This document shows, piece by piece, positions 44,602 to 53,549 of a stretch of DNA of 64,000 bases. A model generated the notes under the pieces. That model was not told the DNA's origin and did no database searches. It saw only the letters and a list, made by a program, of their open reading frames with translations. The translations under genes were made by a program, and so were the position numbers. Positions within the stretch are counted from its first letter, which is position 1; the number at the start of each line of letters is the position of its first letter. This DNA comes from UKL13-2 sp038236905 (GTDB lineage: Bacteria; Pseudomonadota; Gammaproteobacteria; Burkholderiales; Usitatibacteraceae), in assembly GCA_038236905.1 (NCBI GenBank), contig JBBRZG010000002.1, positions 19,064-83,063 on the forward strand, read 5' to 3'.

Positions 44602-46809
44602 ATGCGCAAGGTACAAGTGATTTCAGGAGTATTAGCGGCGTTGTTAGCCAGTGCAGGCATGATTGCAACTGTGTCGGTAGCACACGCGGTCACGATGCAA
44701 GAGGCCGGCATTGGCATCGGTTCCACGAACGACGCACTATTCGCGATTGAGAACAATCGCGTCAGTATTGTTGATCGGATTCTGTCGAATTTTGATGCCC
44801 AAATAAAGGCGGGTGCCAATAGTGCGTCCAGCGTTCGCGCCAGCTTACTCGGCCTACGCGCAGACCAGCTGCTATCAGCGAGCCTATCTAATTCCCTGCC
44901 GGACGTCATGCTGATTTTGGCCGAGCCGGTCGCCGTCGGCCCGGCCACTCATCGCTATGTTGCCATCGCGCCGAGTGCCGCCACAACATACGCGATGCCC
45001 GAAGCCGCCAGCTCTTTCGTGGTGCGTAACAATGACGATTTGTCACTCACCGGGAGAGGGGATCTAAGCGCAGCCGCTATAGGCTCTACTGTGGTCGGCT
45101 ATTTTGTCCCGAATGTGATCGACGGTGTAGCGACTGTTTCAAATTCAAGCGGCATAGCCAGCTTGCGTAAAGATGGCGTGGGAAGCGGAACAGGCAGCTG
45201 GATCGGCTTTACCGGAGGGGGTAATGCGGCGACAGGTACCAGCAGTGCGGTGGCGGCAGGCACAAACAATCTAGCCAGTGGCGCGGGTTCTTTTGTAGGC
45301 GCGGGGACGGCCAACCAAGCCAACGGCACATCTTCATTAGTACTGGCCGGCTTTGACAACCGTGCGACTGCGCAGGATGCACTGGTGGGCGCGGGTGCGG
45401 GTAATCGTGCCAATGGTGCGCGGTCAGTCATTGTCGGTGGTGGCTACAATTTGGCCGGAGGAGATTTCTCGTTCATTGGTGGTGGTGGGCGTGACGGTGT
45501 CGGTAGTGGCGCGGCAGGAACAGACGTCAACCGCGATCATCGCGCATTCGGCAAGTGGAGCACGATTGGCGGCGGCACGGGTAACGTCGCGGGTGTTAGC
45601 GGCGCGGGGGTAAGTATTCGCAGCAGCACGGTGGCCGGTGGCGCGCGGAATACCGCAAGCGGTGCTCAGGCATTTGTGGGCGGGGGCGGCTGTAACGTCG
45701 CAAGCGGCACATCAGCGGTCGTCGTCGGCGGCGGTCAGACCGCGGATACGGGTGCCTGTACCTTTGGTAACGTTGCCTCGGGACTTTATTCGTTTGTGGG
45801 TGGCGGCTATTCGAATACTGCGGCTGGTGAGTCTAGCGTCGCGCTGGGTGAGGGCGCGGTTGCTAATGATAAGAATTCGTTTGTTTGGGGTAGCACCTTT
45901 TCCCCCGCATATACGCCCGCGAATGGTGTGGGCTCGTTTAATATCTCAGCACCTAGTGGCGTGCATTTGAATACCAACACCAGCCTCAACTTTGGCTCGC
46001 AAGTGCGGCAGATGATTAATTTATGGGGGCCAGCCGTTTACGGTATCGGCGTTCAAGCAAATACGCTTTACAACCGATCATTCGGTAATTTCGCTTGGTT
46101 TACGGGCGGCGTTCATTCCGACTTGGCGCTTGACCCGGGCACAGGTGGTGCGGCCACGATGACATTAACCGGTAGCACACTCGCACTTCCAGGATTGAGT
46201 GGCCGGATCGAAATCCCTGGCGATAATGTGCAACAAATTGCATTGCGGGGTGTAAATCAAGGCTTGGGCGGGCAAACGTTCACTGCCTATTTGCGTACTA
46301 ACGGCGGCATTGGTTTTTACCAAGGTGGCGCTCATAGCACTAATCAATTTGATGCTGGGGCAGGCGGCTCTATTTTGGCAACGATTCAAACTGGTGCCGG
46401 AAGCGCGACCGTGACGGGAAACGTTCGCGCGCTTGGATTTACCGCCACTTCGGATCGTGCCGCTAAGATGGATTTCAGCGCGGTGAATGCTAAAAGTGTT
46501 CTCGCTAAAGTCGCGGCTTTACCTGTCAGTACCTGGACCTACATTGCTGAAAAGTCCGCTGGTGTACGTCATATCGGCCCGATGGCACAAGACTTTATGA
46601 AGGCATTCAACGTCGGGTATGACGATAAATCGATTTCAACAATCGACGCGAGCGGTGTAGCACTCACTGCGATTAAAGGCTTGAGCGAGATTGTTCAGGA
46701 AAAAGATGCACAGATGAAGCGGCTTGAGGCAGTCGTTCAGGAAAAAGACGTACAAATGAAGCGGCTTGAGCGTGAATTAAACGCGATTAAAAAGAAGCTT
46801 GGTATGTAA
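44602..46809 (+). CDS. Exported YadA-head-like protein with S74 intramolecular chaperone tail
   Basis: A 735-residue protein with a signal peptide (cut near AHAVT, residue 29). Residues about 190-440 are glycine-rich left-handed repeats of the type GGGSGNVASG-x-S-x-VxGG, as in YadA-like trimeric adhesin heads. Residues about 620-735 form a Peptidase_S74 (endosialidase chaperone) domain: TSDRAAKMDF contains the Ser and Lys of the self-cleaving dyad, then HIGPMAQDF, and a C-terminal coiled coil of repeated QEKD-x-QMKRLE. This domain trimerises and cuts itself from tail-spikes and adhesins. No outer-membrane barrel is present, so the trimer would be released or held by the capsule. It has its own terminator. 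Confidence 0.85.
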   Translation: MRKVQVISGVLAALLASAGMIATVSVAHAVTMQEAGIGIGSTNDALFAIENNRVSIVDRILSNFDAQIKAGANSASSVRASLLGLRADQLLSASLSNSLPDVMLILAEPVAVGPATHRYVAIAPSAATTYAMPEAASSFVVRNNDDLSLTGRGDLSAAAIGSTVVGYFVPNVIDGVATVSNSSGIASLRKDGVGSGTGSWIGFTGGGNAATGTSSAVAAGTNNLASGAGSFVGAGTANQANGTSSLVLAGFDNRATAQDALVGAGAGNRANGARSVIVGGGYNLAGGDFSFIGGGGRDGVGSGAAGTDVNRDHRAFGKWSTIGGGTGNVAGVSGAGVSIRSSTVAGGARNTASGAQAFVGGGGCNVASGTSAVVVGGGQTADTGACTFGNVASGLYSFVGGGYSNTAAGESSVALGEGAVANDKNSFVWGSTFSPAYTPANGVGSFNISAPSGVHLNTNTSLNFGSQVRQMINLWGPAVYGIGVQANTLYNRSFGNFAWFTGGVHSDLALDPGTGGAATMTLTGSTLALPGLSGRIEIPGDNVQQIALRGVNQGLGGQTFTAYLRTNGGIGFYQGGAHSTNQFDAGAGGSILATIQTGAGSATVTGNVRALGFTATSDRAAKMDFSAVNAKSVLAKVAALPVSTWTYIAEKSAGVRHIGPMAQDFMKAFNVGYDDKSISTIDASGVALTAIKGLSEIVQEKDAQMKRLEAVVQEKDVQMKRLERELNAIKKKLGM

Positions 46810-46828
46810 GGCGGGTTGGTAGGGAACA

Positions 46829-46857
46829 AAAAAAGCCCGGCTCGCCGGGCTTTTTTT
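46829..46857 (+). terminator. Rho-independent terminator after the S74 adhesin-like gene
   Basis: AAAAAAGCCCGG, loop CTCG, CCGGGCTTTTTTT forms a strong GC stem flanked by A- and T-runs. It lies about 20 nt past the stop at 46809, so the adhesin-like gene forms its own transcript end. Confidence 0.93.
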
Positions 46858-46981
46858 CGAATTCAGCTAAGCCGAAAAAATCTAGGTTTTGCAGGAATGG
46901 ACTTGGGAACGTAAACTGATGGATCGAGCTAGACTGAGGCAAAATCATAAACGGTAATTAGCGGGCCCCCTCGGAAGATCG

Positions 46982-49792
46982 GTGGCCTCGAATGATTTTG
47001 CGGGCTCACAAAACTTAAGGTCAAAGGTTCGCGTGACAGTATCCCCGATAGTTTCTTACGCCCAAAATTTTGAAGATGTCATGCTCTGGCGGGCAGTGGG
47101 GCATGTGCAGAATGGGCGCTATATCGACGTCGGCGCACAAGATCCGATCCTCGACTCGGTAAGCTTGGCGTTTTACGAAAAAGGCTGGCGCGGGGTTCAC
47201 GTCGAGCCCACACATCACTACGCGGCCTTACTCCGCAAACAGCGTCCCGATGAGACCGTGCTTGAAACGGCCGTCGGTGCCGAAGCAGGAATTATCAAGT
47301 TTTACGAGATTCCGGATACGGGGATTTCGACCGCTGATAAAAATATAGCGCAGCAGCATCGCGAGCGTGGATTCAAACTTGTTGAAATCGATGTGCCATG
47401 CGTAACGCTGGCGAGCATATTTAATTCATCTGTTCGCAAAGATGTCCATTGGCTGAAGATCGACGTTGAGGGCTTGGAAGAACAAGTATTACGAGGTTGG
47501 AAGCCCTCCAAGGTACGGCCGTGGATTGTGGTCGTTGAAAGCACCTTACCGCTTACCCAAACTGAATCATACGAAACATGGGAGCCACTCTTACTTGGTT
47601 ATGGCTATTCATATGTTTATTTTGACGGGCTGAATCGTTTTTACGTTTCTAACGCAAAGAAAGAACTGAGGAACGCGTTTCGGGCTCCCCCAAATGTTTT
47701 TGACAGTTTTTCAATCAGCGGCACCTCTAGCACGAGTGTTCATCGCGTGTTGGCAGATCAGCATAATAAACAAGTCGAAAAGTTAAACGCGATCGTGGTG
47801 GATCATGCAGAGCGTGAGCGTGTTGCAATAGAGACTGCCGTGGCTTGTCGCAATAGTGCCAAAGACGAATTGGCAAAGTCGCTTCACGAACATGAGGTGC
47901 GCGAGCGCCAACTGAGGGAACGGTCAGAAGCCCGCGAGCAGGAACTCGTTAGTATTCTCGCTACGGCGCAAGAAGAATCTGCCCGCCGCCTTGGATCGCT
48001 GCGTGAGCAATCTGCGGCAGATCGCATAGAAGCGGTAGCTGCTCGGAATCAAGTGAACGGACTTCAAAACACTTTGGCGGTAAGGGAACGCGAGTTTGCA
48101 GCGCAATTAGTGCAAGCGCACGCTGAATTTGAATCCAGCACGAAGGAACTAATCCGCGCTAATCTACGTGCAATCTCGGACCGAGAAGCATTGCTGCAAA
48201 CACAGATCGACGCGCTACGAGCCGAGAGCAAAGCCATGGTGTCTAAGCTCATCGAGAATGATCGCGTTCACGCTGAAGGGCTGAAGCAGGTTGCAGCACA
48301 GGCGCGGAATGATGTGGCAGCGCAAGTCAAAGCCGCGGGCATTCGTGAGCAATTGTTGGTGGAGCAGGCCCAGCGAGACATTGATGCGGCTCAAGCTGAA
48401 TTGAAAGCTCAATTGCTTCAGATGGTTAATCAGGAGCGAACGCACAGCGAAAATATTATTCGTCTCCACGAGGATCTGCGGCACCAATTGAATTCGCGGT
48501 CCCGCTCTTTTATTGAACGCGAAGACAGTATACGAAGTGAATTTGCCAAACAACTTACTTCGCAAAATGACGCGTCCGAGGAAAATAAGCGTACAGCATT
48601 GAAGCGCGAGCTTGAACTCAGTAACGCGCTCAGTGCTGAAAAGCAGGCGCGCGAATTACTTGATTATCAGATTAGTGATAGCAAACGGGAGGTCGCAGCG
48701 GCTCATACACAGGAGCGGCTGTTACGACAGGAGATAGATTGTTATTTGCTGCAAATCGAGGCGCACCAAGCCGAGATTTCCGTGATTGGCGACTCTCTTT
48801 CCTGGCGATTAACCTCGCCGCTTCGACGCGTTGCTAGCTGGGTAGGATGGGGTCATCCGACGCATAAAAACCTAACGAATCAATCCGGGTTGAAAGCCCG
48901 TTTTTTGAATCTGCCCTCTGATCGCGACACCGCCATGGCGACCGCGTCCGATCCTTCGGGCATGTTATTTACACAAAACGGTGCTCGCACTCAAGATTCA
49001 TCGCCCTTAATTTTCTCTTTCGCAATTTCCTCCTTCGCCGAGATTCCTATGGTTAATATTAATCACGTCAATCAGTTGCTAGACCTTCACGATATGTCGT
49101 TCGTTCGCGCGGCCTATCAGTGCTTATTGGGCAGGGATGCGGACGAGGCAGGTGAGGGGTTTTACCTAGCCCGGCTGCGCGCAGGGATTGCGAAGGCGGA
49201 CATTATTTTTGAAATTTCGCAATCAGATGAAGGCAAACGTGTTGAGACAAATATTGCCGGATTACGTGAATTTATTGCGGCTCACCCGCCCGTGCGCAGC
49301 CGGGGATTCCGCAGCACGGTAGTGAGATTAACGCGAATCGAGCAGCAGGTTAACCGGCTTGAAAACGAACTTGCACGCGCGAGTGCAGGCCATGCCCAGA
49401 CGAGCAACGCAATTCAAGAAAAACTTCAAACGCTGGAAAACCTGATGCGCACAATGAATGATGCGAATGACCGGCGGATAGAGCAAATGGAATCAAAGCT
49501 CACCGCGTTGCTGGGTGATTCAGATCGGCAAGTCATGGCGGCATTGGACAACCGGTTTGCGTCATTTAGTGGCGATGTAGGCCGGCGATTTAACCAAGCT
49601 GAGGCTGCCGTTACCAACTTGCATGAGAGCGTTGCGCGGCAGGCCAACACGATGATCGCCGCTCACGTTGAATCAATAAAAGCCCGCCTTGATAGCCCGG
49701 TTGAGCCACCTTTACGCTATGTTCAAAAAGAGCAGCTGATGCGGGAGATCGAGTCGTGGACAGCCGCGGGGCTCAATAATGCGCGGACCTAA
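46982..49792 (+). CDS. FkbM methyltransferase-coiled coil-DUF4214 fusion protein
   Basis: A 936-residue protein. Residues about 20-245 are an FkbM methyltransferase (SYAQNFEDVMLWRA, YIDVGAQDPILDSVSLAF, LKIDVEGLEEQVLRGW). Residues about 250-600 are a long charged coiled coil. Near 605 SWRLTSPLRRVASWVG is a short motif seen in polysaccharide enzymes after coiled coils. Residues about 690-760 are a DUF4214 module (SFVRAAYQCLLGRDADEAG). A second coiled coil ends the protein. The start at GTG 46982 is uncertain. A later GTG after AAAGG, at about codon 18, is possible. The shape suggests a methyltransferase on a rod, as in chain-length-controlling WbdD-type proteins, but no kinase domain is present. 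Confidence 0.82.
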   Translation: MASNDFAGSQNLRSKVRVTVSPIVSYAQNFEDVMLWRAVGHVQNGRYIDVGAQDPILDSVSLAFYEKGWRGVHVEPTHHYAALLRKQRPDETVLETAVGAEAGIIKFYEIPDTGISTADKNIAQQHRERGFKLVEIDVPCVTLASIFNSSVRKDVHWLKIDVEGLEEQVLRGWKPSKVRPWIVVVESTLPLTQTESYETWEPLLLGYGYSYVYFDGLNRFYVSNAKKELRNAFRAPPNVFDSFSISGTSSTSVHRVLADQHNKQVEKLNAIVVDHAERERVAIETAVACRNSAKDELAKSLHEHEVRERQLRERSEAREQELVSILATAQEESARRLGSLREQSAADRIEAVAARNQVNGLQNTLAVREREFAAQLVQAHAEFESSTKELIRANLRAISDREALLQTQIDALRAESKAMVSKLIENDRVHAEGLKQVAAQARNDVAAQVKAAGIREQLLVEQAQRDIDAAQAELKAQLLQMVNQERTHSENIIRLHEDLRHQLNSRSRSFIEREDSIRSEFAKQLTSQNDASEENKRTALKRELELSNALSAEKQARELLDYQISDSKREVAAAHTQERLLRQEIDCYLLQIEAHQAEISVIGDSLSWRLTSPLRRVASWVGWGHPTHKNLTNQSGLKARFLNLPSDRDTAMATASDPSGMLFTQNGARTQDSSPLIFSFAISSFAEIPMVNINHVNQLLDLHDMSFVRAAYQCLLGRDADEAGEGFYLARLRAGIAKADIIFEISQSDEGKRVETNIAGLREFIAAHPPVRSRGFRSTVVRLTRIEQQVNRLENELARASAGHAQTSNAIQEKLQTLENLMRTMNDANDRRIEQMESKLTALLGDSDRQVMAALDNRFASFSGDVGRRFNQAEAAVTNLHESVARQANTMIAAHVESIKARLDSPVEPPLRYVQKEQLMREIESWTAAGLNNART

Positions 49793-52700
49793 ATTCTCTT
49801 CCAGCCGCATCCTGTTTGATCTTCAAGCCTGTCAGACGCCCGGATCGGGCCCGCGCGGTGTTGGGCGTTACTCTTACGCATTATTCTCAAATTTGATTCA
49901 GCTTGCACCGGAGCATGAGATTCATGCGCTTGTTTCCAACGACTTACCGATTGCGGTTGATTTGAAACCGTTGAGTGAGAGTCGGGTCTTGCGAATTCCC
50001 CCGTTGCCCGCTTGGGGTGCAGCGCGTGACTTTAACGGCGGCGTGCAAGATACGCTGGACGGTGTCGCACTGTCGACATTTATTAACTCTCTCAAGCCAG
50101 ATGTGATTCATCTGTCACATGTTTTTGAAGGCTTTGGCGAGAGGGTGGCGTTGCCAGCCGCGAACAAGAGAGCACCGGGGCAGCTGCTAACCGCAACACT
50201 TTACGACCTGATCCCCCTCTTGTTTAAGGATCACTATTTCCAGAATGAAGACTTTCGACGCTGGTATTTTGCTCGCCTTGCGTGGTTACGAAAAGCGGAT
50301 CACTTGTTGGCGATATCCGAGTCATCGCGCATGGACGCGATCAATCTGCTCGGCATTGAGCCTTCAAGAATTACGACTATTCATGGTGGTATCGCCGAAC
50401 ATTTTTCGCCTGCTGTCGACCACAAGGAGAACAAACGCGCTCTGGCGGCGCGGTATAAATTGCGGAATAAATTCGTGCTGTACACGGGCGGCGATGATCA
50501 TCGAAAAAACATTCGCGGCGCTGTTGAGGGGTACGCTGCGATCCCGGCGGAGTTGCGGAAAGATTGCCAGCTGGTGATTGTTTGCGCCATGGAAGAGCAT
50601 CGAAAGACGATGTATCTCAGCTTTGCAAAAGCGGCAGGGCTGGCGCAAGAGGATGTGCTGATTACAGGTTTTGTCGCCGAGACAGATCTGGTTGCTTTTT
50701 ACCGCGCTTGTGACGTGTTCATTTTCCCCTCACTTTACGAGGGGCTTGGATTGCCGGTCTTGGAAGCGATGGCATGCGGCGCGCCGGTTCTCGGGGCCGA
50801 TAACTCAAGCGTACGGGAAATCATTGTGCGATCGGATGCCATGTTCGATGCAGGGTTGTCGAAGTCCATTGGTGACGCCATTGGCCGTGTGCTTACCAGC
50901 GAAAAATTTGCAGATGAGCTTCGCCAATATGGTGTTCACCGCGCAAAAAATTTTTCTTGGAGCAATACGGCCAGCCTGGCGCGCGATGCGTTTGAGGAAG
51001 CCGGCAATAGGGCACGTGAGGCGGGCGTGCAAACTGCTGTAAGTGGATGGCTCCCAAAAAAACGTTTGGCGGTTCTATCGCCATTTCCGCCGTGCAGATC
51101 AGGCATTGCAGATTACAACGCTAAATTCCTGCCGTTTTTAGCCCGTCATTTTGATATTGATTTGTTCACCGATCATTATCAAATCAGCGATGAAATATTA
51201 ACCTCCTCGTTCCGAATATTTGATGTCGATCTGTTTGGTTCAGTCGCGGCGAATTACGACGCCATTCTTTATGAGTTTGGCAATTCTGAGTTCCACGCTC
51301 ATATGCTGCCCCTCATTGAAAAATTTCCAGGCGTTGTTGGTTTGCATGACGCTTATTTAAGCGGTCTGTTTGCATACATGGATTTTAATTTGGGCGACAC
51401 TGGAAGTTTTGCGTTTGAAATGCTCGTTGCGCATGGACCACAAGCCCGACGTTTTTCGGCCCCCATTCAAGCTGTTCAGGACCCAAACTGGGCGACTATA
51501 GTTGCGCTGCCATGTACGAAAAGTTTGCTCGACCAGTCGTTGGGAATAATCTCGCACTCGCCCTTCAATCTTGAGATCGCCCGTGAACGCTATCCACAAG
51601 GCTGGCTGTCACCGTACCGGATCATTCCGCAGATGGTGCCGTTGCCGTTGTACTACTCAACCGCACAACGAAATGAGGCGAGGCAGAAATTGGGATTCGC
51701 GCCCGATGACATAATTGTGGCCACGTTCGGGCATGTAGCATGGACAAAATGGGGCGATAGACTTTTTGAAGCCTTTGACCGGTCGCCGCTGGCGAAAGAT
51801 ACCAAGGTTCATTTGGTATTCGCTGGGGAGTTAGCTAAAGATAGCTTTGGAAGCAGACTTAGCGAAGTCATCAACGCATCCTCATGTGCCCAGCGGGTCC
51901 GCATCACAGGATTCCTGGCGGAAGCGGAATTCGAGATGTACCTGCGGGTAACGGATGTCGCAGTGCAGTTGCGCACCAAAAGTCGCGGAGGAACGCCGAA
52001 AGGTGTCCTAGACTGTCTCGCTTACGGCGTGCCCGTTATTGTCAATAACGACGCAAGTTATAAAGACTACCCTGATGATGTCGTTATCAAGACAGAGCCT
52101 GATCCCTCAACCGCAGAGCTTTCAAAAATCTTGGCCGCGTTGTGTGCCGATGACACTGCCCGGAGGAAACTGTCGCAGGCAGGGCTAAAGTACGTTTCAG
52201 ATTTTCATTCGCCCGCACTGTGCGCTGCGCAGTACGCAGCAGCGATTAACGAATTTTACGCACGCGAACTGCTTACGAAACCCGAAACGAACATTTCTGC
52301 ATTTGCGCCGCTGCTAACGTCTTGCGCCAACATTCCTAGCGCTGCCGAGCTTGCGATCGATTGGCTGGAGCAGGTTGCGCCCCCGCGCTTTGCGCGCCGA
52401 AGGGTGATCATAGATGTGAGTCATATTGCCCAATCCGATCACAAGACCGGAATACCACGTGTAGTAAAAAAAATCGTTCATGCGCTGTACTGCGCAGACG
52501 CTGCCGGACATGAACCGATCGCAGTTGAGCTTATTAGCGGCGTTTTACGGCCTGCTGGGGAGTGGCTGAAAACCCAAGGCCTTGTCTTACGGCGGGATTT
52601 ACCCACAGTTCGCGCAGATCATGAGATTACCTTCGTACCGGGCGATATTTTTCTCATGCTTGATTCCTCATGGGCGAGATATAAAGAATTTTTCCCGATC

Positions 52701-53546
52701 TTTGATTCTGCAAGGAAAGCCAGCGCCTCTATCGTGACCGCAATATATGATCTGCTTCCCATAACACTGCCGACTGGCAACATCGTCGATGGCGGCAAAG
52801 AATGGTTTACCGGTTGGTTTGAAGATGCCATTGCTCAAAGCGATGGACTTGTCTGCATTTCAAATGCGGTTGCCGACGATGTAACGACTTACATCGGCAG
52901 CACGCAAGATGCGACTAAAAAACCGAAAGTAGGTTACTGGCATCTGGGGTCAGACATAAATGCTACGGTTGCGGCGGACACTGCAATCGCTGACAAACTG
53001 CAAAATTTGGAATACCTGCTGATGGTGGGAACAATTGAGCCGCGTAAATCACACGGGGTTGCTTTGGCGGCTATGGAGAAATTATGGGGCGAAGGTGTGG
53101 ATTTGAGCCTTTGTATTGTCGGTAAAGAGGGTTGGATGGTCTCTGATTTAATGTCAAGACTCCGAAGTCATCCTCAGTTGGGCAAGAGGCTTTTTATTTT
53201 TGAAGGTTCGAATGACGACGATATTCAACTTCTTTACACAAAAGCAAAGGCGTTATTGTTTATTTCCAAAGGTGAAGGTTTTGGCTTGCCGCTCGTGGAA
53301 GCGGCGAATGTCGGAACACCCATTATTTGCTCAGATATCCCGGTTTTCCGTGAAATCGCGGGTAATTTTGCAACCTACGTTAATCACCAAAACCATGACG
53401 AACTCGCGGAGCAGTTGAATCAATGGCTCAAGACTTACGAAGCAGGGAGTCTTCCGGACACGCGACAAATGCCAAAATTGACATGGGAAGAAAGTGCGGC
53501 AAATTTGCTTGATGTCATTATCAATAACAAATGGTTGAAGGAGTAA
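49779..53546 (+). CDS. Three-module GT4 glycosyltransferase
   Basis: A 1255-residue protein with three GT-B modules. Module 1 (about 10-415): GPRGVGRYSYALF, YDLIPLLFKDHYF, GGDDHRKNIRGAVEG, YEGLGLPVLEAMACGAPV. Module 2 (about 425-845): LSPFPPCRSGIADYNAKF, TFGHVAWTKWGDRLFEAF, and KSRGGTPKGVLDCLAYGVPV; this one has lost the usual EG-x-G-x-P-x-E motif. Module 3 (about 895-1255): DHKTGIPRVVKKIVHAL, MVGTIEPRKSHGVALA, GEGFGLPLVEAANVGTP. Such multi-module enzymes (as in WbdA and WbpY relatives) add different linkages to make a repeat unit. The ATG overlaps the upstream gene by 14 bp. Confidence 0.87.
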   Translation: MRGPKFSSSRILFDLQACQTPGSGPRGVGRYSYALFSNLIQLAPEHEIHALVSNDLPIAVDLKPLSESRVLRIPPLPAWGAARDFNGGVQDTLDGVALSTFINSLKPDVIHLSHVFEGFGERVALPAANKRAPGQLLTATLYDLIPLLFKDHYFQNEDFRRWYFARLAWLRKADHLLAISESSRMDAINLLGIEPSRITTIHGGIAEHFSPAVDHKENKRALAARYKLRNKFVLYTGGDDHRKNIRGAVEGYAAIPAELRKDCQLVIVCAMEEHRKTMYLSFAKAAGLAQEDVLITGFVAETDLVAFYRACDVFIFPSLYEGLGLPVLEAMACGAPVLGADNSSVREIIVRSDAMFDAGLSKSIGDAIGRVLTSEKFADELRQYGVHRAKNFSWSNTASLARDAFEEAGNRAREAGVQTAVSGWLPKKRLAVLSPFPPCRSGIADYNAKFLPFLARHFDIDLFTDHYQISDEILTSSFRIFDVDLFGSVAANYDAILYEFGNSEFHAHMLPLIEKFPGVVGLHDAYLSGLFAYMDFNLGDTGSFAFEMLVAHGPQARRFSAPIQAVQDPNWATIVALPCTKSLLDQSLGIISHSPFNLEIARERYPQGWLSPYRIIPQMVPLPLYYSTAQRNEARQKLGFAPDDIIVATFGHVAWTKWGDRLFEAFDRSPLAKDTKVHLVFAGELAKDSFGSRLSEVINASSCAQRVRITGFLAEAEFEMYLRVTDVAVQLRTKSRGGTPKGVLDCLAYGVPVIVNNDASYKDYPDDVVIKTEPDPSTAELSKILAALCADDTARRKLSQAGLKYVSDFHSPALCAAQYAAAINEFYARELLTKPETNISAFAPLLTSCANIPSAAELAIDWLEQVAPPRFARRRVIIDVSHIAQSDHKTGIPRVVKKIVHALYCADAAGHEPIAVELISGVLRPAGEWLKTQGLVLRRDLPTVRADHEITFVPGDIFLMLDSSWARYKEFFPIFDSARKASASIVTAIYDLLPITLPTGNIVDGGKEWFTGWFEDAIAQSDGLVCISNAVADDVTTYIGSTQDATKKPKVGYWHLGSDINATVAADTAIADKLQNLEYLLMVGTIEPRKSHGVALAAMEKLWGEGVDLSLCIVGKEGWMVSDLMSRLRSHPQLGKRLFIFEGSNDDDIQLLYTKAKALLFISKGEGFGLPLVEAANVGTPIICSDIPVFREIAGNFATYVNHQNHDELAEQLNQWLKTYEAGSLPDTRQMPKLTWEESAANLLDVIINNKWLKE

Positions 53547-53549
53547 TGC

